The notes under the pieces: model-generated | The model's database searches: none | What the model was told of the DNA's origin: nothing | Seen by the model: the letters and a program-made list of their open reading frames with translations, nothing else | Translations under genes and position numbers: made by a program | Part shown: positions 33,587 through 42,150 of the stretch, one piece after another | How the letters are laid out: each line of letters starts with the position of its first letter | Position numbering within the stretch: position 1 is the stretch's first letter | DNA from: Halobellus rarus | GTDB lineage: Archaea; Halobacteriota; Halobacteria; Halobacteriales; Haloferacaceae | NCBI RefSeq assembly: GCF_024494595.1 | Contig: NZ_JANHDI010000010.1 | Coordinates: 62,001-126,000 of the forward strand | Direction of reading: 5' to 3' | Length of the DNA: 64,000 bases

Positions 33587-34974
33587 CGTCGCTCGAATCG
33601 CAGTGGAGACCTGATTTCGAGAGTCAGCGACGCTCTCCGGTACTCGATGATCGACCACGCGGGGATCGCGACGGCCAGCACGAGAAGCGCTAGTCCCTCG
33701 GGTACGCCGATCCACCGCGGGAGCAGATACGAGACACCGTTCACGACCTTCGACGGAAGTGCGCCGGCGAGACGGTCGAGCGCGGACCCACCGGCGGAGT
33801 CTGCGGATCGAGACGGCAGGCCGAGCGACGCAGCGCTCTCGCCACCGGAGCTCTCGTCGCCCGTGCCGAGCCGTTCGGCCTCGTACGGGAAGCCGACCGT
33901 CGCAGACCAGACGACCTCACCGTCGGTGTCGATCTCGAAGACGCGGTCGCCGTTCGAGTCGGTCACGAGGGTGTGTCCGTTCGGGAGTCGGTCGGCGTCG
34001 CGCGCCCACTGCATCCGCTGATCGCTCCACGTCCACGAGCGCTCCCACGACCCGTTCGCGCGCTGGTACTCGACGATCCGGCTGTTTTCGGAGTCGGCGA
34101 CGAGCACTGCAGGCCCGCCGCGTTCCGGCGGGATGTAGTCGGGGTTGTGCTGTTCGTACAGCGTGTCGTAGTCGCCGTCGGAGCCGAGCGTCCAGTCGTC
34201 CAGCAGTCCGCGCTCAAAGTCGACGAACGCGACCTGATCCTGGTTGCGGAGGCTCACCATCGCCGCCTCGCGACCGTCGACTTCCACGTACTCGACGTCG
34301 TTGACGTGCGTCCAGTCGTCGGGGAACGGGCCGCCGCTCGCGACGTCGTAGTCCGACTGCGCATCCCACTCCCACACGGTGAGCTCCGTCGTCGTGTTCA
34401 CGACGAAGACGCGGTCGCGGTCGATGTCCGCCACGAGCAGTCGCTCCTCGTCGATGCGGTCGACGTCGTGCCACCGCGTGGAGTGCTTTCCGGGCGTGAT
34501 CCGGCTGAAGACGGCCGTCCGCTCGCCGGTCGTGAGGTTGACCCGCTCGACGCCGTTCCTGGTGCAGACGGAGTCGCCGCCGCACGCGTCGGCCTCCAGA
34601 TGATCGGCGTAGACGAACTCGACGGTGGCGTCGGTTCCGGAGACGGGATCGACGTCCCAGTAGCGCGTGTGTCGATTCTCGTAGTAGCGGATGCGGCCGT
34701 CGGGCGCGAACGCGACGAGTTCGGCCTGCGCCCGCGGGGCGTCGTTCTCGTCGGTCACGAACGCGTTCGAGTCCGTGGCGACGACCGTGCCGTTCGGTCG
34801 GGGCTCGGCGACGGGTGATCGATCGCCGGTTCGGAACGCCTGTTCGACGCCGGGGTCGCCGGTCACCTGGTCGCTCGTCCGCTCGGCTTCGACGTAGCCG
34901 CCGACGAGCGTGACGGCCGAGAGCAACACGAGGACGGCGAAGAGTCCTCGACTGATCCGGTGAGGGAGGGCCAT
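33583..34974 (-). CDS. Membrane-anchored arylsulfotransferase-like beta-propeller protein
   Basis: The 463-residue protein has an N-terminal membrane segment (GLFAVLVLLSAVTLVGGYV), an outer beta-propeller, and a C-terminal membrane helix (GLALLVLAVAIPAWSIIEY). Propeller phrases such as WHDVDRIDEERLLVADIDRD, TELTVWEWDAQSDY, DDWTHVNDVEYVE, NSRIVEYQRANG and RLPNGHTLVTDSNGDRVFEI resemble the ASST family. The catalytic histidine of true aryl-sulfate sulfotransferases could correspond to H in DWTHVNDVEY; this is not certain. Gene order with the GT-C-like gene (ATGA overlap) suggests joint work on a surface glycan or lipid. Confidence 0.78.
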   Translation of the reverse strand: MALPHRISRGLFAVLVLLSAVTLVGGYVEAERTSDQVTGDPGVEQAFRTGDRSPVAEPRPNGTVVATDSNAFVTDENDAPRAQAELVAFAPDGRIRYYENRHTRYWDVDPVSGTDATVEFVYADHLEADACGGDSVCTRNGVERVNLTTGERTAVFSRITPGKHSTRWHDVDRIDEERLLVADIDRDRVFVVNTTTELTVWEWDAQSDYDVASGGPFPDDWTHVNDVEYVEVDGREAAMVSLRNQDQVAFVDFERGLLDDWTLGSDGDYDTLYEQHNPDYIPPERGGPAVLVADSENSRIVEYQRANGSWERSWTWSDQRMQWARDADRLPNGHTLVTDSNGDRVFEIDTDGEVVWSATVGFPYEAERLGTGDESSGGESAASLGLPSRSADSAGGSALDRLAGALPSKVVNGVSYLLPRWIGVPEGLALLVLAVAIPAWSIIEYRRASLTLEIRSPLRFERR

Positions 34975-35064
34975 AGCGAAGGGTCGAACGCGGTGGTAAT
35001 ATACTGCCCGCTCCGACGGGAAGAGACCCAAGCGCTATTATTGTCGTGCAGCTATGAAATAGAT

Positions 35065-36906
35065 ATGTCGCAGTCAGCGAACGGGAAAAGTATCCGCCGT
35101 CGGGCGGTGCTCGGAGCGCTCGGTGCGGGCGCCTCCGCGAGCCTCGGCGGCTGTCTCCGCCGCGCCCGTTCGGTCGCCGGATGGGATTCGATGGATCCCG
35201 TATCGCTCCGGATCAAGACGCTCCCGGCCGATTCGGATCCCTACGCGCTCCACGCGGCCAGAACGATCACGTCGTGGTACCGAGCGGCTGGCATCGACGC
35301 ACAGGTCGTCCCGGTTTCCGAGGAAGAACTCCTCCGACAGGTGCTTCTCGGAACGGATTTCGACGCCTTCCTCGTTCGGACGGCGAGTCTGCAGCGGGAC
35401 CCAGACCTCTTTTACGGACTGTTGCACTCGCAGTTCGCCGACGCGCGGGGCTGGCAGAACCCCTTCGGATACACCAACCTCGACGTCGACGAGTGGCTGG
35501 AGACCCAGCGTCGCGCGACAGGTGACCGGAGGCGGGAAGTTGTCGCCGAGTTACAGTGGTCGATCGCCCGCTCCCAACCGTTCACCGTCGTCGGATTCCC
35601 CGACGAGATCCGGGCCGCACGAAGAGAGAACTACACGAACTGGCGGAGCGCGAACCTCCGGTCGCCACAGGGGTATCTGGCGCTCAGGCGAGTTGCCGGA
35701 GGGACCACTGAACGGACCAGCGACGACGACTCCGACGAGGAGTCGGTGCTCCGGGTCGTGGGGACCGATCGCCGAGCGACGGAGAACCTGAACCCGCTCT
35801 CCGTGGAGTACCGGCGCTCCGGCGTGCTGACGGGCTTGCTGTACGACGCTATCGGACACGTCACGTCCGAAGGAATGGCACCGTGGCTCGCGGAGTCCTG
35901 GGCGTTCGCCGATAGCGACGGGAATCCGCGCGCGACGGTTCGACTGCGCTCGGGTCAGACGTGGCACGACGGCGAACCCGTGACTGCCGGGGACGTCGCC
36001 TTCACGTACGCGCTGCTCGCGGACACGTCGCTCGGCTCGTCGGAAGGGCAGGACGGCGAGACGGCCGCGGAAACACGGGTCCCCGCGCCGCGTTTTCAGG
36101 GCCGGAGTGGACTCGTCGACGACGTTCGAGTCCTCGACGACGACGTCGTGGTCTTCCGGTTCGGCGACTGCTCTCCGCGAGTGGCGACGCGTGCGTTCAC
36201 CGTACCGATCCTGCCGAAACACGTCTGGCAGGAGCGGACGGATCCAGCCTCGATCAGCGGCATCGAGGTCGGGAGTGCGACGGAGGCGCTCGTGACGAAC
36301 AACATTCCACCGGTCGGGAGCGGACCGCTCCGGTTCGTCCAGAATACGCCTCGGGAATCGTTGCGCCTCGAGGCGGACGAGAGCCACTTCCTCTTCGACG
36401 GTGAGTCCGTGGGCGTGCGACAGGGCATCGGCCCGCCGGAGTTCGACCGACTGGAGCTTCAGGTGGTCGGCTCCGACGACGCCGCCGTCGGGGTCGTCGC
36501 CGAAAGCGGTGCCGACGTGACCTGGACGCCGGCCGGCGCGGATACGGTCCCGCGGATCGGGCGGACGGCAGGCCTCGGACTTCTCGTCCACCGATCGACG
36601 TCGCCCTACCTCGTGGGTTACAACACGCAAACGCCGCCGCTCACGAACCCCCGGTTCAGGCATACCCTAGCGCGCCTGGTGGACCGGTCGTATCTCTCGA
36701 CGGAGGTATTCGACGGCTACGCGCGTCCCGCGGTAAGCCTCCTCGAGGGGACCGAGTGGGTCCCGGAGGAACTCAGGTGGGGCGGAACCGATCCGGTGAC
36801 GCCGTTCCTCGGCACGGAGGGTGAACTGGACGTCGAGCGAGCGAGAGAAGAGTTCCGAAACGCCGGATTCCAGTACGATGACGGACGGCTCGTGAGGGGA
36901 ACGTAA
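35065..36906 (+). CDS. Solute-binding lipoprotein (SBP family 5, DppA/OppA-like) with permuted domain order
   Basis: The 613-residue protein has a twin-arginine signal (SIRRRAVLGALGAG) and lipobox SLGGC (Cys 30). Residues 46-215, with TSWYRAAGIDAQVVPVSEEE, DPDLFYGLLHSQFADARGW and GYTNLDVDEWLETQRRATGD, match what is normally the C-terminal part of family 5 binding proteins. Residues 225-613 then run through the normal N-terminal part (LSVEYRRSGVLTGLLYDAIG, SGQTWHDGEPVTAGDVAFTY) and end at EEFRNAGFQYDDGRLVRGT, just where the missing part would follow. This is a circular permutation. No ABC permease or ATPase adjoins it. It overlaps the PAP2 gene (TAATG). Confidence 0.82.
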   Translation: MSQSANGKSIRRRAVLGALGAGASASLGGCLRRARSVAGWDSMDPVSLRIKTLPADSDPYALHAARTITSWYRAAGIDAQVVPVSEEELLRQVLLGTDFDAFLVRTASLQRDPDLFYGLLHSQFADARGWQNPFGYTNLDVDEWLETQRRATGDRRREVVAELQWSIARSQPFTVVGFPDEIRAARRENYTNWRSANLRSPQGYLALRRVAGGTTERTSDDDSDEESVLRVVGTDRRATENLNPLSVEYRRSGVLTGLLYDAIGHVTSEGMAPWLAESWAFADSDGNPRATVRLRSGQTWHDGEPVTAGDVAFTYALLADTSLGSSEGQDGETAAETRVPAPRFQGRSGLVDDVRVLDDDVVVFRFGDCSPRVATRAFTVPILPKHVWQERTDPASISGIEVGSATEALVTNNIPPVGSGPLRFVQNTPRESLRLEADESHFLFDGESVGVRQGIGPPEFDRLELQVVGSDDAAVGVVAESGADVTWTPAGADTVPRIGRTAGLGLLVHRSTSPYLVGYNTQTPPLTNPRFRHTLARLVDRSYLSTEVFDGYARPAVSLLEGTEWVPEELRWGGTDPVTPFLGTEGELDVERAREEFRNAGFQYDDGRLVRGT

Positions 36907-37769
36907 TGGCGCTCGTTGACGTACTGCTCCAAGTCGGCGTCGTGGTGATCGTCGGTCACCTCCTGACGATGCTGCTCGTCGTCGAGAGAACCGATCGCCG
37001 TCGGGACCCGGAACGCCTCTCGGCGGTCGGCCGAATCCGATCGAACCTGACGTCGGTCGCGCCGACGCTCGGCGTCCTCGCCGCCGTCCTCGCGATCAAC
37101 AAGGTTGTCCGCGACATCGGCGTCGAGCTATCGTGGCTCATTGGCGTCAACCTGACGGGGTACATCTACCTAGTCGAATCACAGTTCGTCGCGACGGTCC
37201 AGAGTTTCGCACACCCGGCCCTGACGACGTACTTCGGTTTCGTGTACGTGTTCGGCTACACCTTCCTCCTGACGTTCCCCGTGCTCGCGTACGCGATCTG
37301 CGAGCGGGCACGGCCGCTGCGCGTCCTGTTTCTCACGTACATCCTGAACTACGGGTTCGGCCTCCTCTGTTACGTCCTGGTCGTCGCGTACGGCCCACGG
37401 AATTTTATGCCGGAACTGGTCGATCCGCTGTTGTACTCGAGTTGGCCGCAGTCGCAGTTGCTCGTCCAGCAGGTCAACGTGAACACGAACGTCTTTCCGT
37501 CGCTGCACACGTCGCTGTCGGCGACGGTCGCGCTCCTCGCGTACCGGTTCCGAGCGCTGTATCCTCGCTGGCTTCCGATCGCGACCGTCCTCTCCGTCTC
37601 CATCATCGTCTCGACGATGTACCTCGGCATCCACTGGGCGACGGACGTCGTTGCCGGCGTCGCCGTCGCCTGGGCGAGCGTCGAACTCGCAGAGCGGATC
37701 GACGACGGGACGCTCTCGGGATCGTTGCGTCGCTGGCAGCGGCGCGGGGCGGACGCCATCCGGAAGTGA
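36906..37769 (+). CDS. PAP2-superfamily membrane phosphatase
   Basis: The 287-residue protein has six or so membrane helices and the PAP2 signatures: the first, near residue 155, with YGPRNFMPEL; PSLHTSLSATVALL near 197; and GIHWATDVVAG near 244. The family removes phosphate from lipid phosphates or polyprenyl diphosphates at the membrane. Its start codon overlaps the stop of the solute-binding lipoprotein gene (TAATG), so the two are translated together. A role in recycling a lipid carrier or in lipid remodelling is inferred from the family and the opposing glycan genes. Confidence 0.88.
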   Translation: MALVDVLLQVGVVVIVGHLLTMLLVVERTDRRRDPERLSAVGRIRSNLTSVAPTLGVLAAVLAINKVVRDIGVELSWLIGVNLTGYIYLVESQFVATVQSFAHPALTTYFGFVYVFGYTFLLTFPVLAYAICERARPLRVLFLTYILNYGFGLLCYVLVVAYGPRNFMPELVDPLLYSSWPQSQLLVQQVNVNTNVFPSLHTSLSATVALLAYRFRALYPRWLPIATVLSVSIIVSTMYLGIHWATDVVAGVAVAWASVELAERIDDGTLSGSLRRWQRRGADAIRK

Positions 37770-38001
37770 GTGGGGCCCAAGAAGTGAGCGAGGTCGTCCA
37801 AGAATGGGGGATCGGGCGAAGCGAACGGACCTGGCGGGGATTCGCCACGAAGCGAGACAACGCTCGTTCACACGGAAACGCCACAAAACGGATCCGACGG
37901 GACTCCCACGAGCCGGGCGAGTGGGAGGTCGTCGGGGGAGTGAGGCCGAAGGCCGAACGGACCCGACGGGATTTATCCGGGATCGAAGCGAACGGGGGAG
38001 T

Positions 38002-38469
38002 ATGTTCGAGACGATCGTCGTCGCCACGGACGGCTCCGAGAGCGTCAGACGGGCCGTCGACGTGGCGCTCGACCTCGCGGATCGATTCGACGCCGAGGTG
38101 CACTGCCTGTACGTCGTCGACGAGGGCGACGTGGCGTCCTCGCCGGAGCGCCTCCGCGACGAGATGGAAGACGCGCTGGTCGAACGCGGCCAAGAGGCGA
38201 TCGACGAGGTCCGCGACTCGACCGATCGAGACGTCGTCGCTGCCGTCAACGAGGGCCATCCGCCCTCCGAAATCGACGAGTACGCCCGCGACGTCGACGC
38301 CGACGTCGTCGTGATGGGGACCCGGGGAAGACACGGCGAGAACCGGTTTCTCCTCGGCTCGGTCGCAGAACGCGTGGTCCGGACGTGTCCGATCCCGGTG
38401 CTGACGGTCCGACAACTCGCCGACGACGAGGGGGAAGCGGAGTTGACCGGGACGCCGGAGACGGCCTGA
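38002..38469 (+). CDS. Universal stress protein (UspA family)
   Basis: The 155-residue protein starts MFETIVVATDGSESVRRAVD. It keeps the ATP-binding motif VVMGTRGRHGENRFLLGSVA (GxxGxxxxxxxGS type) and ends with VVRTCPIPVLTVR. It is therefore likely to bind ATP, unlike the 29709 homologue. ATTTATCC about 27 bp before the ATG is a good TATA candidate. The upstream 230 bp hold a 7-bp perfect hairpin (CTCCCAC/GTGGGAG at 37903-37927) and a repeated ACGGAYCCGACGGGA. Confidence 0.92.
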   Translation: MFETIVVATDGSESVRRAVDVALDLADRFDAEVHCLYVVDEGDVASSPERLRDEMEDALVERGQEAIDEVRDSTDRDVVAAVNEGHPPSEIDEYARDVDADVVVMGTRGRHGENRFLLGSVAERVVRTCPIPVLTVRQLADDEGEAELTGTPETA

Positions 38470-38577
38470 TCGGTTCGATAACCGTTTCTGACCGGTCCGA
38501 ACCCAACAGATAGCGACCGCGAACTCCGCGGCTGCGGAACCACGGCGGTTTTCACCGGGGCTCCCGTCGGTGTGGCT

Positions 38578-39828
38578 ATGGAAGACGAACTCATCGACAG
38601 CGGAAACCTCTCGCTGTCTCGGAAGTCCCAGCTTCCCGGGACGGGCTTCTTTTACCCCGACTCCCTCGACGAGGACCGGGCGGAAGAACGGGTCGCAGAA
38701 GCCGTCGACGGCGCGGAAGCCGTCGTCGTCGCGGACACCGACGCCGACGGTCTCGGGTGCGTCGCGCTGATCCGCGAGGTGTACGACGCGACGCTCGAAT
38801 GGGCGAGCTTCGAGGACGACCTCTCCGACCGCGTCGGTCGATGGGGGGCCGACGGAGCGACCGAGGACACAGATTCCGAGGACGACACCGATGCGACCGA
38901 AAACGAGCCTGACGAGGACCCCCGGTCCACTGTCGCTCTCGTCGGTGCCGGGCCGTACTCGCTGGACGAGGCGCTCGAAAACGTCGCCGAGCACGCTCCC
39001 GAAGGGATCGACCTCTACGTCTGCGACCTCTGTCCCGACGAGTACGAGTGGATCGCCGAGGAGCTCGACGCCGCCGTCTCGGTCGCGTCGTCGGTGGCGT
39101 GGTACGATCACCACCAGTGGAACGACGCCGCCGCCGCGGCGGTCCGCGACGTGGGCGTCGACCTCGTCGTCGGCGAGTCCGACGAGGAGTGCACGGTCGA
39201 CGTGGCGCTGCGATCGCTCGATCACGACTTCGACGAGCGGTGGGCCGAACTCGCGGCAGTCACGCGCGATCACGACCTCTGGCTGAAGGAGGACCCCCGC
39301 AGCGACGACCTCGCGGACTACGCCTACTGGACGGACCCCGAGGAGTACGTCACGGTCGTCGGGCGGTTCGGCGTCGACCTCCCCGAGGTCGTCGAGGAGT
39401 ACATCGAACTCCGTCGCGTCGAGAAGGAGGACCTGATCGAGGCGGCCGTCTCCCGGGCCGAGACGAAGCAGGTCGGCCCGTGGACGGTCGGCGTCACCTA
39501 CGGTCGGTGCTCGCAGAACGAGGTCGCCGAGGCGCTCCGAAAGGACGGTGCAGACGCCGCGGTCGTCGTCAAGCCCGCCGGCAGCGCGAGCATCCGCGGC
39601 TCGGAGGGGTTCGAGCGCGCCCACGAGGTCGCCGGCCACGTCAACGGCGGCGGTCACCCGAAGGCCGCGGGCTGCAAGCCGGACATCTACGACGATATGC
39701 TGGACTACGCCCATCACTGGACGACACAAGGTGCGACGACGAAACGCGTCATCCTCCGCGCGTTCGAGCGGGTCGCCGCGGAAGCCGAAGCCGAAGCGGA
39801 CGAAAATGAGGAGGGCGGGGACGAATAG
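38578..39828 (+). CDS. DHH-family phosphoesterase
   Basis: The 416-residue protein carries the DHH motifs VVVADTDADGLG (near 50), YDHHQWND (near 178) and the DHHA1 motif HVNGGGHPKAAGCKP (near 362). The family includes RecJ/GAN nucleases, nanoRNases and cyclic-dinucleotide phosphodiesterases. An acidic insert of about 25 residues (TEDTDSEDDTDATENEPDED) lies in the first domain. With no OB or S1 domain visible, the substrate cannot be chosen. RNA element 3 begins about 100 bp downstream. Confidence 0.9.
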   Translation: MEDELIDSGNLSLSRKSQLPGTGFFYPDSLDEDRAEERVAEAVDGAEAVVVADTDADGLGCVALIREVYDATLEWASFEDDLSDRVGRWGADGATEDTDSEDDTDATENEPDEDPRSTVALVGAGPYSLDEALENVAEHAPEGIDLYVCDLCPDEYEWIAEELDAAVSVASSVAWYDHHQWNDAAAAAVRDVGVDLVVGESDEECTVDVALRSLDHDFDERWAELAAVTRDHDLWLKEDPRSDDLADYAYWTDPEEYVTVVGRFGVDLPEVVEEYIELRRVEKEDLIEAAVSRAETKQVGPWTVGVTYGRCSQNEVAEALRKDGADAAVVVKPAGSASIRGSEGFERAHEVAGHVNGGGHPKAAGCKPDIYDDMLDYAHHWTTQGATTKRVILRAFERVAAEAEAEADENEEGGDE

Positions 39829-39897
39829 ACGAAATCGAAAACGGACCGAAACGAAGCCGAAACGGGGATAGCGAACGAGTGGTTCTCCGGGCGGACG

Positions 39898-39904
39898 TTT
39901 ATAT
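39898..39904 (+). promoter_or_regulatory. TATA box of structured RNA element 3
   Basis: TTTATAT lies exactly 30 bp before GTGACGT. The next bases, ACGATCGCGGGGCCAGAG, nearly match copy 4. Confidence 0.75.
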
Positions 39905-39927
39905 ACGATCGCGGGGCCAGAGCCCGC

Positions 39928-40020
39928 GTGACGTAGCGTTCGCCCCGCGTCGGTCAGCGGTTGCCCGACACGCCGTCGTGGGTCTCGCGTCGATAGCGGC
40001 CGCCCGTGTCGGCTGTTCGC
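39928..40020 (+). ncRNA. Structured RNA element, copy 3 (shortest)
   Basis: The 93-nt element begins GTGACGT and ends CTGTTCGC. The hairpin is CCCGCG (39944-39949) with CGTGGG (39977-39982, one wobble). The loop segment CCGACAC (39965-39971) pairs with GTGTCGG (40006-40012). Two positions have changed together relative to copy 4 (TCGGCAC/GTGCCGA), the best compensatory evidence in the set. The 3' end abuts the stop of the convergent DUF5807-like gene. Confidence 0.65.
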
Positions 40021-40021
40021 C

Positions 40022-40528
40022 CTATTCGGCTCCCTCGGCCGGTTCCGACTCGCCGGGTTGAACCCCCGTCTCGGTCTCCTCGCCGACGACCCACTTGTCC
40101 GAGTAACTCGCCCCGCAGGCGCAGTGGGCGTAGGCGTGAACGACCGCACCGCGGGCGTAGAGCCCGCCGACCTCCTCGTTTTGCGCCTCCGAGAACGCGA
40201 AGATGAACTCGACCGCGTGGTCGCCGTCGGCGTCCTCGCCGGAGTCCCCGTCGGTAGCGTCGGCCTCGGGGCACTCGCCGCCGTCAAGGTCGCGAGAGAT
40301 GTGCCCCTGCGACTCCATCGCCCCGCGGGCGAACTCCATCGCGTCCATCCCCGTCCCGGCGGCGAACGCGCGTCGGCCGTCGTCGCCCGGGACGACGAGC
40401 ACGTAGCCCGATTCGACCGCTTCGCCCATCTTCGGGAGTTTCCCCTGACTGTCGAGGTAGTCCTCGGTCAGATACAGCGCGACGTCGTCGTGGCGCTCGC
40501 CGGCGAGGAACGCGTCGAGTTGGCTCAT
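40022..40528 (-). CDS. DUF5807-like haloarchaeal protein
   Basis: The 168-residue protein starts MSQLDAFLAGERHDDVALYL. It carries GYVLVVPGDDGRRAFAAGTG, an acidic insert, HAVEFIFAFSEAQNEEVGGL and HAYAHCACGASYSDKWVVG, with a CxCG pair and several histidines that may bind zinc. The layout matches my memory of DUF5807; the function is unknown. Its stop codon is immediately next to RNA element 3 on the other strand, so the two transcripts would overlap at their 3' ends if either runs on. Confidence 0.82.
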   Translation of the reverse strand: MSQLDAFLAGERHDDVALYLTEDYLDSQGKLPKMGEAVESGYVLVVPGDDGRRAFAAGTGMDAMEFARGAMESQGHISRDLDGGECPEADATDGDSGEDADGDHAVEFIFAFSEAQNEEVGGLYARGAVVHAYAHCACGASYSDKWVVGEETETGVQPGESEPAEGAE

Positions 40529-40598
40529 GGCGTCGAGACGTCGCGGAGAGGGAAAAGCCGCGTGAAATTCGACTCTCGGTATCGACCCGACCGCAGTG

Positions 40599-40754
40599 TC
40601 AGTGTCTCGTGGCGCGCGCCTCGCGGACGTCGGCCCCGTCGCGGACCTTGTCCTCGCAGTTCGGACAGACCCGGGGATGGTCCATCCCGTTCGGTGCGAA
40701 CACCCGGACGTACTCCGCAGTGACGAACGACCCGCAGTTCTCGCATGTCGGCAT
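40599..40754 (-). CDS. Small zinc-ribbon protein (51 aa, DUF7563-like)
   Basis: A short gene encodes MPTCENCGSFVTAEYVRVFA, then VCPNCEDKVRDGAD, and ends ARATRH. The two CxxC knuckles (CENC, CPNC) form a complete zinc ribbon. The sequence resembles haloarchaeal DUF7563 micro-proteins. An AT-rich ATATTATTTTG about 30 bp upstream on the minus strand serves as a good TATA region. Such zinc-finger micro-proteins are often regulators in haloarchaea; here that is inference. Confidence 0.82.
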   Translation of the reverse strand: MPTCENCGSFVTAEYVRVFAPNGMDHPRVCPNCEDKVRDGADVREARATRH

Positions 40755-40935
40755 CGGTCAGATATTTGTATTGAATCAAAATAATATTTCGGGGGAGATA
40801 TCACGACTGATCACACGGGCGGGAGCGGAGCAGTCCCCCGACACGGATCCGGAGGGTTGTACGGTCGTCACAACGGTATCAGGGAGGACGTGACCGCGGG
40901 AGAGCCATCAGTGGCGGGTGACGATGCCGTCCATC

Positions 40936-41199
40936 TCAGTTCTCGATCGACGGGTCAGCTGTCTCAGCGATCGCGTGACGAACGAGGAGGTCGATCCCGC
41001 GAGCGACCTCGATGCCGCCGTAGTAGACGCCGAGCAGCGAGACCAGGACACTCACGACGATGCCGTAGGGGCCGAAGAGCAGCGCGACGAGCGAGCCGAG
41101 ACCGGAGACGACAGCGAAGTAGAGCGCGCCGACGGCGAAGCGGTAGGCCGCGTCTCGGTGTGCCTGTGCGGTCGAGGGGAGCGGGGTGGCGGCGGACAT
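40936..41199 (-). CDS. Small membrane protein (87 aa)
   Basis: The protein starts MSAATPLPSTAQAHRDAAYR and has two hydrophobic helices, FAVGALYFAVVSGLGSLVAL and YGIVVSVLVSLLGVYYGGIE, then an amphipathic tail. No catalytic motif is seen. The longer frame to 41226 adds nine polar residues, and the ATG at 41199 is preferred. It lies 34 bp downstream of truA on the same strand and may share its transcript. Function unknown. Confidence 0.72.
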   Translation of the reverse strand: MSAATPLPSTAQAHRDAAYRFAVGALYFAVVSGLGSLVALLFGPYGIVVSVLVSLLGVYYGGIEVARGIDLLVRHAIAETADPSIEN

Positions 41200-41232
41200 A
41201 CGTCCGGGGTCGGCCACGGCGGGCATAAGCTT

Positions 41233-42150
41233 TCACCGGTCGGCACAGTCGGTTGCTTCCTCGCTGTCGACGCCGTCGACGACCCGACCGGCGACCCGAG
41301 CGCGGGCGAGCGCATCACGCCGACGGGCGGCGAACACGTCGACGGCGCTCCCGACGCCGCGTTCGTCGCGCTCGAAGTCGAGCGTCGGGTAGACGACGTC
41401 CGCGAGGAGGAGCGGTTCCGGCGGTGCCGAGGGGACCCCCTCGGGACCGTCGCGCGGTTCCGAACCGAGGAGTCGACGCGCGTCCTCGACGGTCCGATCG
41501 CCGGCGGCGACCCCCCGGACCACCGACGCGAGTCGGCGAACGAGCGCACGCGGGAAGCCGCCGGCGACGACGCGCAGCGACAGGAAGTCGCCGTCGCGGG
41601 AGAGGTCGATCGAAACCTCGCGGACCGTTCCTCGATCGTCCGGCGTGAGGTTGTGGAAGTCGTGTTCGCCGCTGAGCGCCGCGGCGGCAGCGGCGGCGCG
41701 CTCGTCGTCGAGCGTCGGCCCGTAGAGGTCGTAGACGTACTCGCGGCGGACCGCGTCGTGCGTGGCGTGGAAGTCGTCCGGCGCGTCCGCGGCGGCCCAC
41801 GCGCGGACGTCGGCGGGCAGTTCCCCGTTCAGCGCCCGGGGCGTACACCACTCGGGACACTCGAACGCGACGGTCTGTGCGAGCGCCGAGACGCCCGCGT
41901 CCGTCCGACCGGCGGCGGCGTACCCCGGCGGTCGGTGCCGAGCCGTCCGGTCGAACACGCCGAGCGCGTCGAGCGCGTCGAAGATCGCGTCCTCGACGGT
42001 CGGGACCGACGGCTGGCGCTGGAAACCGTGGAACGGTCGCCCGTCGTAGGCGATTCGAAAGGCGCGCAGGCGACCGTCGGTAGGGCGTTCTCCGTCCTCG
42101 GGAGTCCGTTCCCGACCGTCGCTGCGTTCACGCCCGTCCCGGCTACTCAT
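41233..42150 (-). CDS. truA: tRNA pseudouridine(38-40) synthase
   Basis: The 305-residue protein has the catalytic-aspartate motif AAGRTDAGVSALAQTVAF and the opening FRIAYDGRPFHGFQRQP, which are typical of TruA. The archaeal DFHNLTPDDRG loop and GGFPRALVRRLASVV are also present. It isomerises uridines in the anticodon stem-loop of tRNAs. The ATG at 42150 overlaps the stop of the upstream Usp gene by eight bases, indicating coupled translation. The N-terminal 30 residues are a charged extension. Confidence 0.94.
   Translation of the reverse strand: MSSRDGRERSDGRERTPEDGERPTDGRLRAFRIAYDGRPFHGFQRQPSVPTVEDAIFDALDALGVFDRTARHRPPGYAAAGRTDAGVSALAQTVAFECPEWCTPRALNGELPADVRAWAAADAPDDFHATHDAVRREYVYDLYGPTLDDERAAAAAAALSGEHDFHNLTPDDRGTVREVSIDLSRDGDFLSLRVVAGGFPRALVRRLASVVRGVAAGDRTVEDARRLLGSEPRDGPEGVPSAPPEPLLLADVVYPTLDFERDERGVGSAVDVFAARRRDALARARVAGRVVDGVDSEEATDCADR

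Noticed and set aside
37603-40287. Minus-strand open frame of almost 900 codons
   Set aside because: It runs antisense through the PAP2, stress protein and DHH genes and RNA element 3. Its product is compositionally typical of an antisense frame in high-GC DNA.
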